Positions 8,424 through 16,763 of a stretch of 64,000 nucleotides of DNA are shown piece by piece (position 1 is the stretch's first letter; every line of letters begins with the position of its first letter). Location of the stretch: contig NZ_CP090439.1 of assembly GCF_021441885.1 (NCBI RefSeq), positions 124,001 through 188,000 of the forward strand. The letters run 5' to 3'. This DNA is from Vibrio maritimus (lineage in GTDB: Bacteria > Pseudomonadota > Gammaproteobacteria > Enterobacterales > Vibrionaceae). Below the pieces are notes generated by a model, which saw nothing but the letters and a program-made list of their open reading frames with translations, did not search any database and was not told where the DNA came from. Both the position numbers and the translations under genes were made by a program.

Positions 8424-8732
8424 ATGAGTAATGGAGCAAACAAAACAATGGACGAGCAAGAGATGACCATCAAAGACTTAGTTAACACGCCTTTGAAAAA
8501 GGCCGCGTTGCTGGTGTTCATTCTAACGAATATAGGAATGGTTGCTGTACCAGCGGCACTTGCCGCTTATGGTGGAGCATTAGGTTGGAGTGCTGGCGAA
8601 GTCGCCTCAGCATCTGGCATCGGTTTTGCCGTCAATGAAGTCGTTCTTATTACATCGGCACTATTACTGGGTAAACCGATCGTCGCGCTGGTTAAGTCCA
8701 AGATCAAGAATCGCTTTGGCAAGAAAAAATAA
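8424..8732 (+). CDS. Small membrane protein, transporter-suffix-like
   Basis: 102 residues with a polar N-terminus, two hydrophobic helices (about 28-50, AALLVFILTNIGMVAVPAALAA; and about 68-90, FAVNEVVLITSALLLGKPIV) and a Lys/Arg-rich tail. The pattern of two helices ending in LLLGKPIVA resembles the small 'transporter suffix domain' proteins, recalled from memory. AAGAGG sits upstream of the ATG. It is expressed from its own promoter with a long folded leader and ends in its own terminator. Function is unknown; the shared promoter motif links it to the DUF1989 gene and the structured RNA. Confidence 0.65.
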   Translation: MSNGANKTMDEQEMTIKDLVNTPLKKAALLVFILTNIGMVAVPAALAAYGGALGWSAGEVASASGIGFAVNEVVLITSALLLGKPIVALVKSKIKNRFGKKK

Positions 8733-8753
8733 CAGATTTTCTACTATTTAAAT

Positions 8754-8773
8754 GGGGCTTCGGCCCTTTTTTT
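8754..8773 (+). terminator. Intrinsic terminator after small membrane protein
   Basis: A GGGGC/GCCCT stem with TTCG tetraloop followed by seven Ts, 21 bases after the stop. Confidence 0.85.
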
Positions 8774-8823
8774 GTGCCTATTTTAAGCGGCGATCTAGGG
8801 TCTTGGAAAATTATTGCAACCTC

Positions 8824-8882
8824 AAGTATTAGCCCCCGTTAAGAACTCCTATTTTGTGATTATCTTGTAGAAACTTGATACT
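8824..8882 (+). promoter_or_regulatory. Promoter P3 with CCTATT motif, upstream of DUF1989 gene
   Basis: TCCTATTTTGTGA starts at 8847. Its TTGTGA (8854-8859) and GATACT (8877-8882) are spaced by 17 bp as -35 and -10. A degenerate A..TATT copy lies at 8824, 23 bp upstream. This places the start site about 60 bases before the DUF1989 ATG. Confidence 0.55.
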
Positions 8883-8950
8883 AACTGCACGCCCACAGTT
8901 GGACACGGGTCATTGTTTCAATCAAGGATGCGACCAAATAGGTAATCAAT

Positions 8951-9898
8951 ATGACTGACATTAAAATTGCAGAAGCTCAAGTAAATGCACAAATCGATAC
9001 AACCTACAATGAGGACTGCGATCCAGCAAAGACCTACGAGCGAATGGCATCACCGGATATGGCGTTTTATAACGCCGTTAGAGCGACGAAAGAAGATAAT
9101 ACTCGACAACATGTCTACGATGATATCTTAGAAGCTCATACCGGCAATGCGTTCTTCGTCAAAGCAGGTCAAGTAATTCGATTCGAGCAGCGCCCAAGTC
9201 TTCACAATGGCCGCACACAAATTATCGACGTACAAATGATAACCCCAGATTTAGAGCAATGGGCGGATCACCTCAACACCTCAGCATTAGAAGGCTTGAA
9301 CTTAAGAGTAAACTCTGGCGTCTGGTCTCAGCGTCATAAGATGGAAAAAATGGCGACACTCGTTGAAGATGAGTTCCCATATGAAAAACTCGAAGAAGGG
9401 TTTACGCATATCTTCTACGCTGCGCACTGTAATGCTGATTGGCTCACGATGCTTTATGGTGAGGAAGGCAACGTAAACTCATGCAACGAGAACTTCCTTC
9501 ATGGATTTCTACGTGTACCAGCGATTGCTAACATCGAAGATGACGAAAAACGCAGAGAGGTGGCTGTTTTTCATGCGAACCGAAACGACGTCAATATCTT
9601 CCAGCCCAACCGATTTACGCAAATGGACGGAGATATCACTCGCTGCGTGTTAGCACCAGCGCCGGCCGTTGACGACGGTGTGGGTGTGGAATTCTATGCT
9701 GAGAAGGATCAATACTTCGTCGTATCAAATTGTCCTTATGCGGATCAGCAACTGCCGTTTCCCGAGGCTCGACCGAATCCTGTCTACGTATCGGTATTCG
9801 ATACTGGCATTAAGCCAGAACACCCTGGGATGAACAACCAAGGCTGGGAAAAGCAGGTTTGGGATAGAATCATGTCAAAAGACACCAGCGCAAAATAA
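8951..9898 (+). CDS. DUF1989 (urea carboxylase-associated family) protein
   Basis: A 315-residue soluble protein. The central and C-terminal parts show the DUF1989 layout: FVKAGQVIRFEQ (about 75-86), CNADWLTMLYGE (about 157-168), SCNENFLHGFL with conserved Cys/Asn (about 177-187), RNDVNIFQPNRF, then YFVVSNCPYADQQLPF near the end. Family members include urea-carboxylase-associated proteins, some of which act as carboxyguanidine deiminases in guanidine breakdown. There is no carboxylase gene nearby, and a longer N-terminal extension suggests a separate subfamily, so no substrate is assigned. It stands alone with its own promoter and terminator. Confidence 0.75.
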   Translation: MTDIKIAEAQVNAQIDTTYNEDCDPAKTYERMASPDMAFYNAVRATKEDNTRQHVYDDILEAHTGNAFFVKAGQVIRFEQRPSLHNGRTQIIDVQMITPDLEQWADHLNTSALEGLNLRVNSGVWSQRHKMEKMATLVEDEFPYEKLEEGFTHIFYAAHCNADWLTMLYGEEGNVNSCNENFLHGFLRVPAIANIEDDEKRREVAVFHANRNDVNIFQPNRFTQMDGDITRCVLAPAPAVDDGVGVEFYAEKDQYFVVSNCPYADQQLPFPEARPNPVYVSVFDTGIKPEHPGMNNQGWEKQVWDRIMSKDTSAK

Positions 9899-9915
9899 CT
9901 TAGTTTCAACTCATT

Positions 9916-9938
9916 AGCCCCTCCTAAAGGGGCTTTTG
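9916..9938 (+). terminator. Intrinsic terminator after DUF1989 gene
   Basis: AGCCCCT and AGGGGCT form a 7-bp stem followed by TTTGCTTTT. Confidence 0.85.
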
Positions 9939-10037
9939 CTTTTATCGTTTTTTTTTGTTTCTCACCAAAAAGTAACGCTTGATACTTTTCTCCGCACTCA
10001 CCACACCTACCCGATTACTCGAAAGAACATATCAACT

Positions 10038-10200
10038 TATACTATTATTGCGCAGAGTTTATATCGCCCCAGTGTTAGACGGCCTTAATAAATTTCAGTA
10101 CTATAAATCGCGCATGAAATGTTCATATTGATTACCTCGAAGATGTGAATTCTTGCCTCAATCGGAACAGGCGGCCACCTGTTCCGGTTATTCTCTTTAC
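10038..10200 (+). ncRNA. Possible small RNA ending in a strong hairpin
   Basis: In the 397-base gap between the DUF1989 gene and narP, a 12-bp hairpin (10160-10171 with 10178-10189, including CGGAACAGG/CCTGTTCCG) is followed by TTATTCTCTTT. A good -10, TATACT, lies at 10038-10043 with a poor -35. A transcript of about 150 nt is possible. The hairpin could equally be a terminator of read-through or a DNA site. No gene is visible here. Confidence 0.3.
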
Positions 10201-10244
10201 CTATCCACTTCACTATCATCACAAATAGAGCAACCAACGGACAC

Positions 10245-10271
10245 AAAAAAGCCCAACACAGATGCTGGGCT
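10245..10271 (-). terminator. Intrinsic terminator after narP
   Basis: On the minus strand a stem of AGCCCAGCA with TGTTGGGCT is followed by six Ts, 25 bases after the narP stop. Confidence 0.88.
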
Positions 10272-10295
10272 CATATTTCTATCTCGCTCTATTTA

Positions 10296-10928
10296 CTACT
10301 TTATTTCACCGAATCGTTCTAAGTAAAGGATCGTCGCAGCAGTACGCGAAGGCACTTGCAGCTTTCTTAACAAGCTCTTCATGTGCACTTTAACGGTCGA
10401 TTCAGAGATAAACAGTCGATCGGCAATTTGCTTGTTTCGAAAGCCTTTCGCTACTTCTTGTAAGATCTGCATCTCACGTTCAGTGAGTGTGGTGAACACA
10501 TCTGTCGCGTTGGCTCTTTCGTGCAGGTAGGTTTTAATCGCTCCGCTGAACGCCTTGTTACCCGAGGAAAGTCCGAGAAGCAAATCGACGATTTCATCAG
10601 GCTCAGTGTCCTTGAGCAGATAACCGTCCGCACCAGCCTTAACCAGAGCGTCGATATCAGCTGGGATATCGGATACGGTTAAAATCACTATGTGACCTTG
10701 GAAGTCATCCTCTCGAAGCGCTTTAAGCGTGTCTAAACCGGACATTCCTTTCATGTTGAGGTCAAGAAGCACCAAATCTGGCTCGGTTTCTTTTGCCAAT
10801 GCTACGGCGTCTGACCCATTACTCGCTTCCGCCACGATCTCGAAATCGTCTTCAAAGCTGAGTAACTGTCCTATACCACGCCTCATTAAAGGGTGGTCAT
10901 CGACTAACATGACTTTACATTCGCTCAC
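10296..10928 (-). CDS. narP: Nitrate/nitrite response regulator NarP
   Basis: 210 residues. The receiver domain has VMLVDDHPLMRRG, the phosphoacceptor in LVLLDLNMKGMSG and the Lys in GYLLKD. A LuxR-type helix-turn-helix follows (LTEREMQILQEVAKGFRNKQIADRLFISESTVKVHMKSL is typical, key residues E, G, IA, S-TVK-H). It overlaps the end of narQ by 14 bases, so both are co-translated. NarP activates periplasmic nitrate reductase genes under anaerobic, nitrate-limited conditions. The adjacent divergent napF promoter carries a 7-2-7 inverted heptamer site, fitting this target. Confidence 0.93.
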   Translation of the reverse strand: MSECKVMLVDDHPLMRRGIGQLLSFEDDFEIVAEASNGSDAVALAKETEPDLVLLDLNMKGMSGLDTLKALREDDFQGHIVILTVSDIPADIDALVKAGADGYLLKDTEPDEIVDLLLGLSSGNKAFSGAIKTYLHERANATDVFTTLTEREMQILQEVAKGFRNKQIADRLFISESTVKVHMKSLLRKLQVPSRTAATILYLERFGEIK

Positions 10929-12639
10929 TTAGTGGCTCCTTAGTTCTTTGGAACGTGAATTGCACTTCGCAACCTTGATTCTCTGCAGAGGTGATTGAGA
11001 AGTCCGCATTCAATCGTGTGGCACGTTCTTTCATAATACTCATGCCATAGTGGTCTAACTTTTCAATAGTTTGGTCAAACCCTACGCCATCATCACTAAT
11101 TTTAACAGTTACAACAGCGTTGTCTTCCTCAATGCAGGAAACTTGTATAAACGAAGCTTTGGCGTGCTTAATCGCATTAAGCACAGCTTCTCGAATTAAT
11201 TGTAGGATATGGACTTGTTCATTTGCCCCTAACTCTAGGGACGACATTTGATTATCCAATTTTATTGTAGCGCTCGTCTGCCCGTCGAGTTGGTTCAGCA
11301 TCTCAGTGAGCGCTTCCCCGAATGTTCCTTCTTTTATCGACAACCTGAACGTCGTTAACAACTCACGGAGCTGAATATACGCATTATCTAAGCCTTCGCG
11401 AATATCGTCTAGTACGCCTTGAGATCGGCTTCCCTCAAGAGTATCTATTTCCTTATTAAGCGAGCGATTGAGTAGTGTAACCTGTATCTTCAAATAAGAC
11501 AGTGATTGTGCGAGAGAATCGTGAAGTTCACGAGCGATCGTCGCCCTCTCTTCCATCAAAATTAACTGCTCGGTTTGACGTTGGGTTTTGTTGTAATAGA
11601 CCGCTCGAGACAGGATCTGAACAAAGTTATCAATCAACTTCTCATCCGGACACGGTAATCCAATTTGATACCTCAACTCTCCTAACACTTCGCCGTCGAG
11701 CTGCAGAGGCTTTATGCGCTCAGAATTACCATTGAACTTTCCTTCACTCGCAACCCAAGGCGAGCCTTCAACTTCGGTTACTTGAAGTTCGACAGCAGTA
11801 ATTCCTTCAACACTATGGATATAGCTGAGTATGGCTCTAAAGTTTTCATGTGAGATTCGTGTCGCGGTCAGCTCTTGTGACGATTGGTAGAGTACTTGAA
11901 GTGACTGATTCGCGTGTTGGAGCTTATGCGTCTTTTCATTCACTGCTCCTTCTAACCCCCGATAGAGCTTACCAAGGTCGTCAGCCATATTCTTGAAGGC
12001 TTTGCCTAAGATCCCAAGCTCATTATCTGAGTTAACATCCACCTTAACGTCAAACGATCGATTTTGAATCTGTTCACTTGCAGAGATAAGCTGTCCTAAC
12101 GGCCTAACGATTTGTTTGCGGACAAACAACACCACATAAACAGCCACGATTAATATTCCACCTAACCCAAGACCACCAGCCCAAGCTAATCGAATAAGTT
12201 TATTTTCTGAATGCTCTTGGAGTTTAAGAACAAAATGGTCGATTCGATCTACAAAATCCGCGACCAAAATTAGATATTGCTCGCGTTCCTCGCTAATTAG
12301 CACTTCCTTAAGTTCGTGCCAACGAATAATGAGTTGGTAGTAATCATTGGTGATTTCTTCTGGCACATCCCAAGACTGCAACGCTTTCATTGAAGGGGAA
12401 TAAAGAGAACGTTCAAATTGCTCCACATGAAGAAAATAGAGCGGCGAGTTAACCTGCATATCATGCGCTAAACGATAGCTCTGCATACGCATAGAGCCTG
12501 AAACATTAACCGCTTCGGCGTCATTCAAACTAGATGCCAGTGTCAAAATAGCGAAATTGGTGGTCAATACGGATAGCAAAAGTATGAAAATCATAGCTTT
12601 AGCTATTGTACCCGTTACAGATTTAGTCGGTTTTCTCAT
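10915..12639 (-). CDS. narQ: Nitrate/nitrite sensor histidine kinase NarQ
   Basis: 574 residues. Membrane helix 1 is at about 14-36. The periplasmic P-box is GSMRMQSYRLA, the nitrate-contact motif of NarX/NarQ. Membrane helix 2 (about 152-170) is followed by HAMP, a GAF-like/coiled region, the HisKA_3 phosphoacceptor motif EERATIARELHDSLAQSL and an ATPase domain with REAVLNAIKHAKA and DDGVGFD. It signals to NarP in the same operon. The gene is divergent from napF across 243 bases containing the FNR and NarP sites. Length and order match NarQ. Confidence 0.93.
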   Translation of the reverse strand: MRKPTKSVTGTIAKAMIFILLLSVLTTNFAILTLASSLNDAEAVNVSGSMRMQSYRLAHDMQVNSPLYFLHVEQFERSLYSPSMKALQSWDVPEEITNDYYQLIIRWHELKEVLISEEREQYLILVADFVDRIDHFVLKLQEHSENKLIRLAWAGGLGLGGILIVAVYVVLFVRKQIVRPLGQLISASEQIQNRSFDVKVDVNSDNELGILGKAFKNMADDLGKLYRGLEGAVNEKTHKLQHANQSLQVLYQSSQELTATRISHENFRAILSYIHSVEGITAVELQVTEVEGSPWVASEGKFNGNSERIKPLQLDGEVLGELRYQIGLPCPDEKLIDNFVQILSRAVYYNKTQRQTEQLILMEERATIARELHDSLAQSLSYLKIQVTLLNRSLNKEIDTLEGSRSQGVLDDIREGLDNAYIQLRELLTTFRLSIKEGTFGEALTEMLNQLDGQTSATIKLDNQMSSLELGANEQVHILQLIREAVLNAIKHAKASFIQVSCIEEDNAVVTVKISDDGVGFDQTIEKLDHYGMSIMKERATRLNADFSITSAENQGCEVQFTFQRTKEPLSERM

Positions 12640-12729
12640 GATCCATTCATCTCGTCAAGGTTTCAGACTTGTCCAACTTCAACCTCTCTCTTGGTGGCTA
12701 CACTATCCTTCTCTATTGTCGGTAATTTA

Positions 12730-12743
12730 TTGATCCAAAACAA
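12730..12743. promoter_or_regulatory. FNR-type box upstream of napF
   Basis: TTGATCCAAAACAA matches TTGAT-N4-ATCAA at 9 of 10 positions. It sits upstream of the NarP-type site, as in known nap promoters where FNR and NarP act together. Confidence 0.7.
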
Positions 12744-12757
12744 GGTTGCACCTTAAT

Positions 12758-12773
12758 TACCTCCTTGGAGGTA
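12758..12773. promoter_or_regulatory. NarP-type 7-2-7 inverted heptamer site
   Basis: TACCTCC-TT-GGAGGTA is a perfect inverted repeat in the NarP/NarL 7-2-7 arrangement (TACYYMT heptamers, last base differs). It lies between narQ and napF; a TATAAAT at 12811-12817 may be the napF -10. Confidence 0.72.
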
Positions 12774-12882
12774 TTTATACAAATGTGTCCAAAACTACAA
12801 TTTATATGACTATAAATTAAGGATTGTTAACAGAAAAGATGCGCTAAACTCTCAGTAACGCATTTTTTTATCGGTGTGGTGA

Positions 12883-13362
12883 ATGGTAGATATCGCAAAA
12901 CGTCGCTTTTTTACGAGAAAAAAAATAGACACATCGCAAGTCAAACTCCCTTGGGTTAACAATTTACAACAGTTTACAGACTTATGTACTCGTTGCGGCA
13001 AATGTGAAGAAGTTTGCGAAACGAGAATTATTCAAAAAGGGGATGGCGGATACCCCTCGGTCGACTTCACAATTGACGAATGTACGTTTTGTTACAAGTG
13101 TGCAGAAATCTGCCCAGAGCCTATATTTAATAGTGCTGACACCGAACCATGGAGCGCAAAAGCCGGAATCTCCGACACCTGCTTGGCAAACAACAATGTT
13201 GAATGCCGAAGCTGTGGTGATAGTTGTGAAACGATGGCGATTACCTTCAAGCTGCGCGCGGGTGGTGTTGCGTTACCTCAATTGGAGCTAGCGGACTGCA
13301 ATGGATGTGGAGCATGTGTCTCTACTTGCCCTACCTCCTCTATCTCAGTGAGCAATGTTTAA
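12883..13362 (+). CDS. napF: Ferredoxin-type protein NapF
   Basis: 159 residues, cytoplasmic. Cysteine clusters CTRCGKCEEVCE, CTFCYKCAEICP, CRSCGDSCE and CNGCGACVSTCP would bind [4Fe-4S] centres. NapF is thought to help maturation of NapA before export. The ATG follows a G-rich GGTGTGGTGA. It is the first gene of napFDABC, downstream of the FNR and NarP sites. Confidence 0.93.
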   Translation: MVDIAKRRFFTRKKIDTSQVKLPWVNNLQQFTDLCTRCGKCEEVCETRIIQKGDGGYPSVDFTIDECTFCYKCAEICPEPIFNSADTEPWSAKAGISDTCLANNNVECRSCGDSCETMAITFKLRAGGVALPQLELADCNGCGACVSTCPTSSISVSNV

Positions 13363-13398
13363 AATCAGAATTAAAAATAACAAAGAGAAGACCGTTTA

Positions 13399-13704
13399 AT
13401 GTCACTAAACGAAGTGCATATCTCAAGTTTGGTAGTTAACTGCAAGGCTGAACACCTTGCGGAAGTGAAAAGCGAAATCGAGAAGTTCGATAACGCGGAA
13501 ATTTATGGGGACAGTGAGGAAGGCAAGATTGTTGTCGTCCTTGAAACCGAGAACCAAGGTTTCGTCACTGACACTATCGACGCTATCAACAACTTACCTA
13601 ATGTCCTCACCTGTGCTTTGGTTTTTCACCAAATCGAGTCCGGGTTAGACGACGATGAAAACAACACTGGAAGTAACCATTCCCAATTAGAGGGTGAAGT
13701 ATGA
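13399..13704 (+). CDS. napD: NapA signal-peptide chaperone NapD
   Basis: 101 residues, ferredoxin-like fold family. The N-terminus EVHISSLVVNCKAEHLAEV is typical of NapD, which binds the twin-arginine leader of NapA and holds it until the cofactor is inserted. The acidic C-terminal tail is variable. The stop overlaps the napA start by 4 bases, indicating translational coupling. Confidence 0.93.
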   Translation: MSLNEVHISSLVVNCKAEHLAEVKSEIEKFDNAEIYGDSEEGKIVVVLETENQGFVTDTIDAINNLPNVLTCALVFHQIESGLDDDENNTGSNHSQLEGEV

Positions 13705-16190
13705 AAATGACAAGACGTGCGTTCGTGAAAGCGAACGCAGCGGCATCAGCGGCAGCTGTAGCGGGTATTACCCTTCCTGCATCAGCGACCAACCTGATTG
13801 CTAGCTCCGACCAAACAAAAATTACCTGGGATAAAGCACCTTGTCGTTTCTGTGGTACAGGCTGTTCTGTACTAGTAGGGACGCAAAACGGTAAAGTTGT
13901 TGCGACCCAGGGTGACCCAGAAGCACCAGTAAACAAAGGTCTAAACTGTATCAAGGGTTACTTCCTGTCTAAAGTTATGTACGGTAGCGACCGTCTAACT
14001 CAGCCTCTTCTTCGCATGAAAGATGGTAAGTTTGACAAAGATGGTGAATTCACGCCTATCTCTTGGGACGACGCGTTCGACATCATGGCGGAGAAATGGA
14101 AAGCATCTCTCAAAGCTAAAGGACCAACAAGTATCGGTATGTTTGGCTCTGGCCAGTGGACCGTTATGGAAGGCTACGCTGCTGCGAAAATGATGAAAGC
14201 GGGCTTCCGTTCAAACAACATTGACCCGAACGCACGTCACTGTATGGCGTCTGCGGTAGTGGGTTTCATGCGTGCCTTTGGTATCGATGAGCCGATGGGT
14301 TGTTACGATGACTTCGAGAACGCTGATGCATTCGTGCTTTGGGGTTCTAACATGGCAGAGATGCACCCAGTATTATGGACTCGTATTACTGACCGTCGTC
14401 TAAGCCACCCTCATGTTCGCGTTAACGTTCTATCTACGTACTACCACCGTTCATTTGAGCTTGCGGACCATGGCTACATCTTTAATCCACAGTCTGACCT
14501 TGCGATCGCAAACTTTATTGCTAACTACATCATTCAAAACGATGCGGTTAACTGGGACTTCGTGAACAAGCACACGAACTTCAAGCAAGCTGATACCGAC
14601 ATCGGTTATGGTCTGCGCGATGAAGATCCTCTGCAAAAAGCGGCAGCTAACCCTAACTCTGGCAACATGAGCGATATTTCGTTCGAAGAGTACAAGAAGT
14701 CAGTTGCTCCTTACACAGTTGAAAAAGCATCTGAAATCTCAGGCGTAGAGCAAGAAAAACTGATTGAGCTTGCTAAACAGTACGCGGATCCAAACACCAA
14801 AGTGATGTCTCTTTGGACTATGGGTATGAACCAACATACTCGTGGCGTATGGATGAACGGCTTGGTTTACAACATCCACCTACTAACCGGTAAGATTGCT
14901 ACTCCGGGTAATAGCCCATTCTCATTGACTGGTCAGCCATCAGCATGTGGTACGGCTCGTGAGGTAGGTACTTTTGCTCACCGTCTACCTGCGGACATGG
15001 TGGTAGCAAACCCTAAACACCGTGCAATCGCCGAGAAAGAATGGAAACTGCCTGAAGGTACCATTCCACCAAAACCTGGCTTCCACGCGGTTCTGCAAGA
15101 CCGTATGTTGAAAGACGGTGTACTCAACTGCTACTGGGTGCAATGTAACAATAACATGCAAGCTGGTCCTAACATCAACGAAGAGCGTCTACCTGGTTAC
15201 CGTAACCCTGAGAACTTTATCGTTGTTTCAGACCCATACCCAACTGCAACAGCTCAAGCTGCTGACCTTGTTTTACCAACGGCTATGTGGATTGAGAAAG
15301 AAGGGGCTTACGGCAACGCTGAGCGTCGTACTCAAGCCTGGTATCAACAAGTTGAAACTGTAGGCGAAGCTAAGTCTGACTTGTGGCAAGTTATGGAGTT
15401 CTCTAAGCGCTTCAAGATGGAAGACGTTTGGCCAGAAGAGCTTCTAGCGAAAGCACCAGAATACCGTGGCAAAACCATGTACGACATGCTGTTCAAAAAC
15501 GGTCAAGTCGACAAGTATCCAATCGAAGAAGCACGTGAACTCAACGATGACGCGCACCACTTCGGTTACTACGTCCAAAAAGGTCTGTTCGAAGAGTACG
15601 CTGCGTTTGGTCGCGGCCATGGTCACGACTTAGCACCATACGATGTTTACCACCAAGTACGTGGTCTGCGTTGGCCAGTTGTTGATGGCAAAGAAACGCT
15701 TTGGCGCTACAAAGAAGGCTCAGATCCATATGCGAAAGCAGGCTCTGGTTGGGACTTCTACGGCAAGCCAGACGGCAAAGCTTGGATCATTTCAGCACCG
15801 TATGAAGCGCCACCAGAAGTACCAAATGAAGAGTTTGACTTGTGGCTATGTACCGGCCGTGTTCTTGAGCATTGGCACACAGGTACTATGACCCGCCGTG
15901 TTCCTGAACTGTATAAAGCAGTGCCTGATGCGGTATGTTATATGCACCCTGAAGACGCTAAGTCGCGCGGTATTCGTCGCGGTGAAGAGGTCCTCATTGC
16001 TAACAAACGCGGTGAAGTGCGCGTACGTGTTGAAACACGCGGTCGTAACCGTCCACCTCAAGGTCTGGTATTCGTACCATTCTTCGATGCTCGTATCCTA
16101 ATCAACAAACTGATTCTCGATGCGACCGATCCTCTGTCCAAACAGACAGACTTCAAGAAGTGCCCTGTTAAGATCACGAAAGTGGCTTAA
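13701..16190 (+). CDS. napA: Periplasmic nitrate reductase catalytic subunit NapA
   Basis: 829 residues, the usual length. A twin-arginine leader (MKMTRRAFVKANAAASAAAV) precedes the [4Fe-4S] motif CRFCGTGC (about 48-55) with the fourth Cys in GLNCIKGYF. The molybdenum ligand Cys lies in NARHCMASAVVGF (about 181). Bis-MGD-binding regions follow, ending in the C-terminal dinucleotide-binding domain (LCTGRVLEHWHTGTMTRR). It reduces nitrate to nitrite in the periplasm with electrons from NapB/NapC. Codon bias suggests high expression. Confidence 0.97.
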   Translation: MKMTRRAFVKANAAASAAAVAGITLPASATNLIASSDQTKITWDKAPCRFCGTGCSVLVGTQNGKVVATQGDPEAPVNKGLNCIKGYFLSKVMYGSDRLTQPLLRMKDGKFDKDGEFTPISWDDAFDIMAEKWKASLKAKGPTSIGMFGSGQWTVMEGYAAAKMMKAGFRSNNIDPNARHCMASAVVGFMRAFGIDEPMGCYDDFENADAFVLWGSNMAEMHPVLWTRITDRRLSHPHVRVNVLSTYYHRSFELADHGYIFNPQSDLAIANFIANYIIQNDAVNWDFVNKHTNFKQADTDIGYGLRDEDPLQKAAANPNSGNMSDISFEEYKKSVAPYTVEKASEISGVEQEKLIELAKQYADPNTKVMSLWTMGMNQHTRGVWMNGLVYNIHLLTGKIATPGNSPFSLTGQPSACGTAREVGTFAHRLPADMVVANPKHRAIAEKEWKLPEGTIPPKPGFHAVLQDRMLKDGVLNCYWVQCNNNMQAGPNINEERLPGYRNPENFIVVSDPYPTATAQAADLVLPTAMWIEKEGAYGNAERRTQAWYQQVETVGEAKSDLWQVMEFSKRFKMEDVWPEELLAKAPEYRGKTMYDMLFKNGQVDKYPIEEARELNDDAHHFGYYVQKGLFEEYAAFGRGHGHDLAPYDVYHQVRGLRWPVVDGKETLWRYKEGSDPYAKAGSGWDFYGKPDGKAWIISAPYEAPPEVPNEEFDLWLCTGRVLEHWHTGTMTRRVPELYKAVPDAVCYMHPEDAKSRGIRRGEEVLIANKRGEVRVRVETRGRNRPPQGLVFVPFFDARILINKLILDATDPLSKQTDFKKCPVKITKVA

Positions 16191-16275
16191 GCGAGAGCGA
16201 AATTGGAACGTGGCTACTCTCAAGAGTTTTTAGAGTAGCCCCTCGAAGAACTTGCCTTAAGGCGGAGAAACAAAA

Positions 16276-16737
16276 ATGAAAAAATTGATTGTTGCTATTC
16301 TCTCTGTTGGTGCACTTATCGCTGGCGTAGCACAAGCAGAATTGAATAACCCGGGTGGAACTGGTGGTCTAGATTCACTCCGTGGTAGTACTAACCTTGA
16401 AGATACTCGTCCTGCGGATGACTTCAAACACACACCTAAAGACCAACTGGTAGAGAGTTCATATGTGTATCAGCCTCCACTGATCCCTCACCAAATTCGT
16501 AACTATGAAGTATCGCTTAACGCGAACAAGTGCTTGGCATGCCATAGCTGGAAAAATGCGAAAGAAGCAGGTGCAACCAAAATCAGTGTGACTCACTACA
16601 TGAACCGTGAAGATGCTGTGTTGGCTGATATGTCTCCTCGTCGCTACTTCTGTCTTCAGTGCCACGTACCTCAAGTTGACGCTCAACCATTGGTTGGCAA
16701 CGACTTCGAGCGCGTTGATTCATTGCGTACTGAATAG
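16276..16737 (+). CDS. napB: Diheme cytochrome c subunit NapB
   Basis: 153 residues. A signal peptide (cleavage near AQA-EL) is followed by a region wrapping NapA and two heme motifs, CLACH (about 86-90) and CLQCH (about 126-130), with distal His residues. It passes electrons from NapC to NapA in the periplasm. GGCGGAG precedes the ATG. Confidence 0.95.
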   Translation: MKKLIVAILSVGALIAGVAQAELNNPGGTGGLDSLRGSTNLEDTRPADDFKHTPKDQLVESSYVYQPPLIPHQIRNYEVSLNANKCLACHSWKNAKEAGATKISVTHYMNREDAVLADMSPRRYFCLQCHVPQVDAQPLVGNDFERVDSLRTE

Positions 16738-16763
16738 CCAATTGAAGTAGAGAGAGGCTATCT

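Noticed and set aside
8883..8950. Guanidine riboswitch before the DUF1989 gene
   Set aside because: The leader is only about 60 bases and shows neither paired ACGR-loop hairpins nor the guanidine-I conserved core.
10163..10186. Shared origin with the terminator at 47845-47887 because both contain CGGAACAG
   Set aside because: Similarity is limited to the short GC-rich stem; loops and flanks differ.
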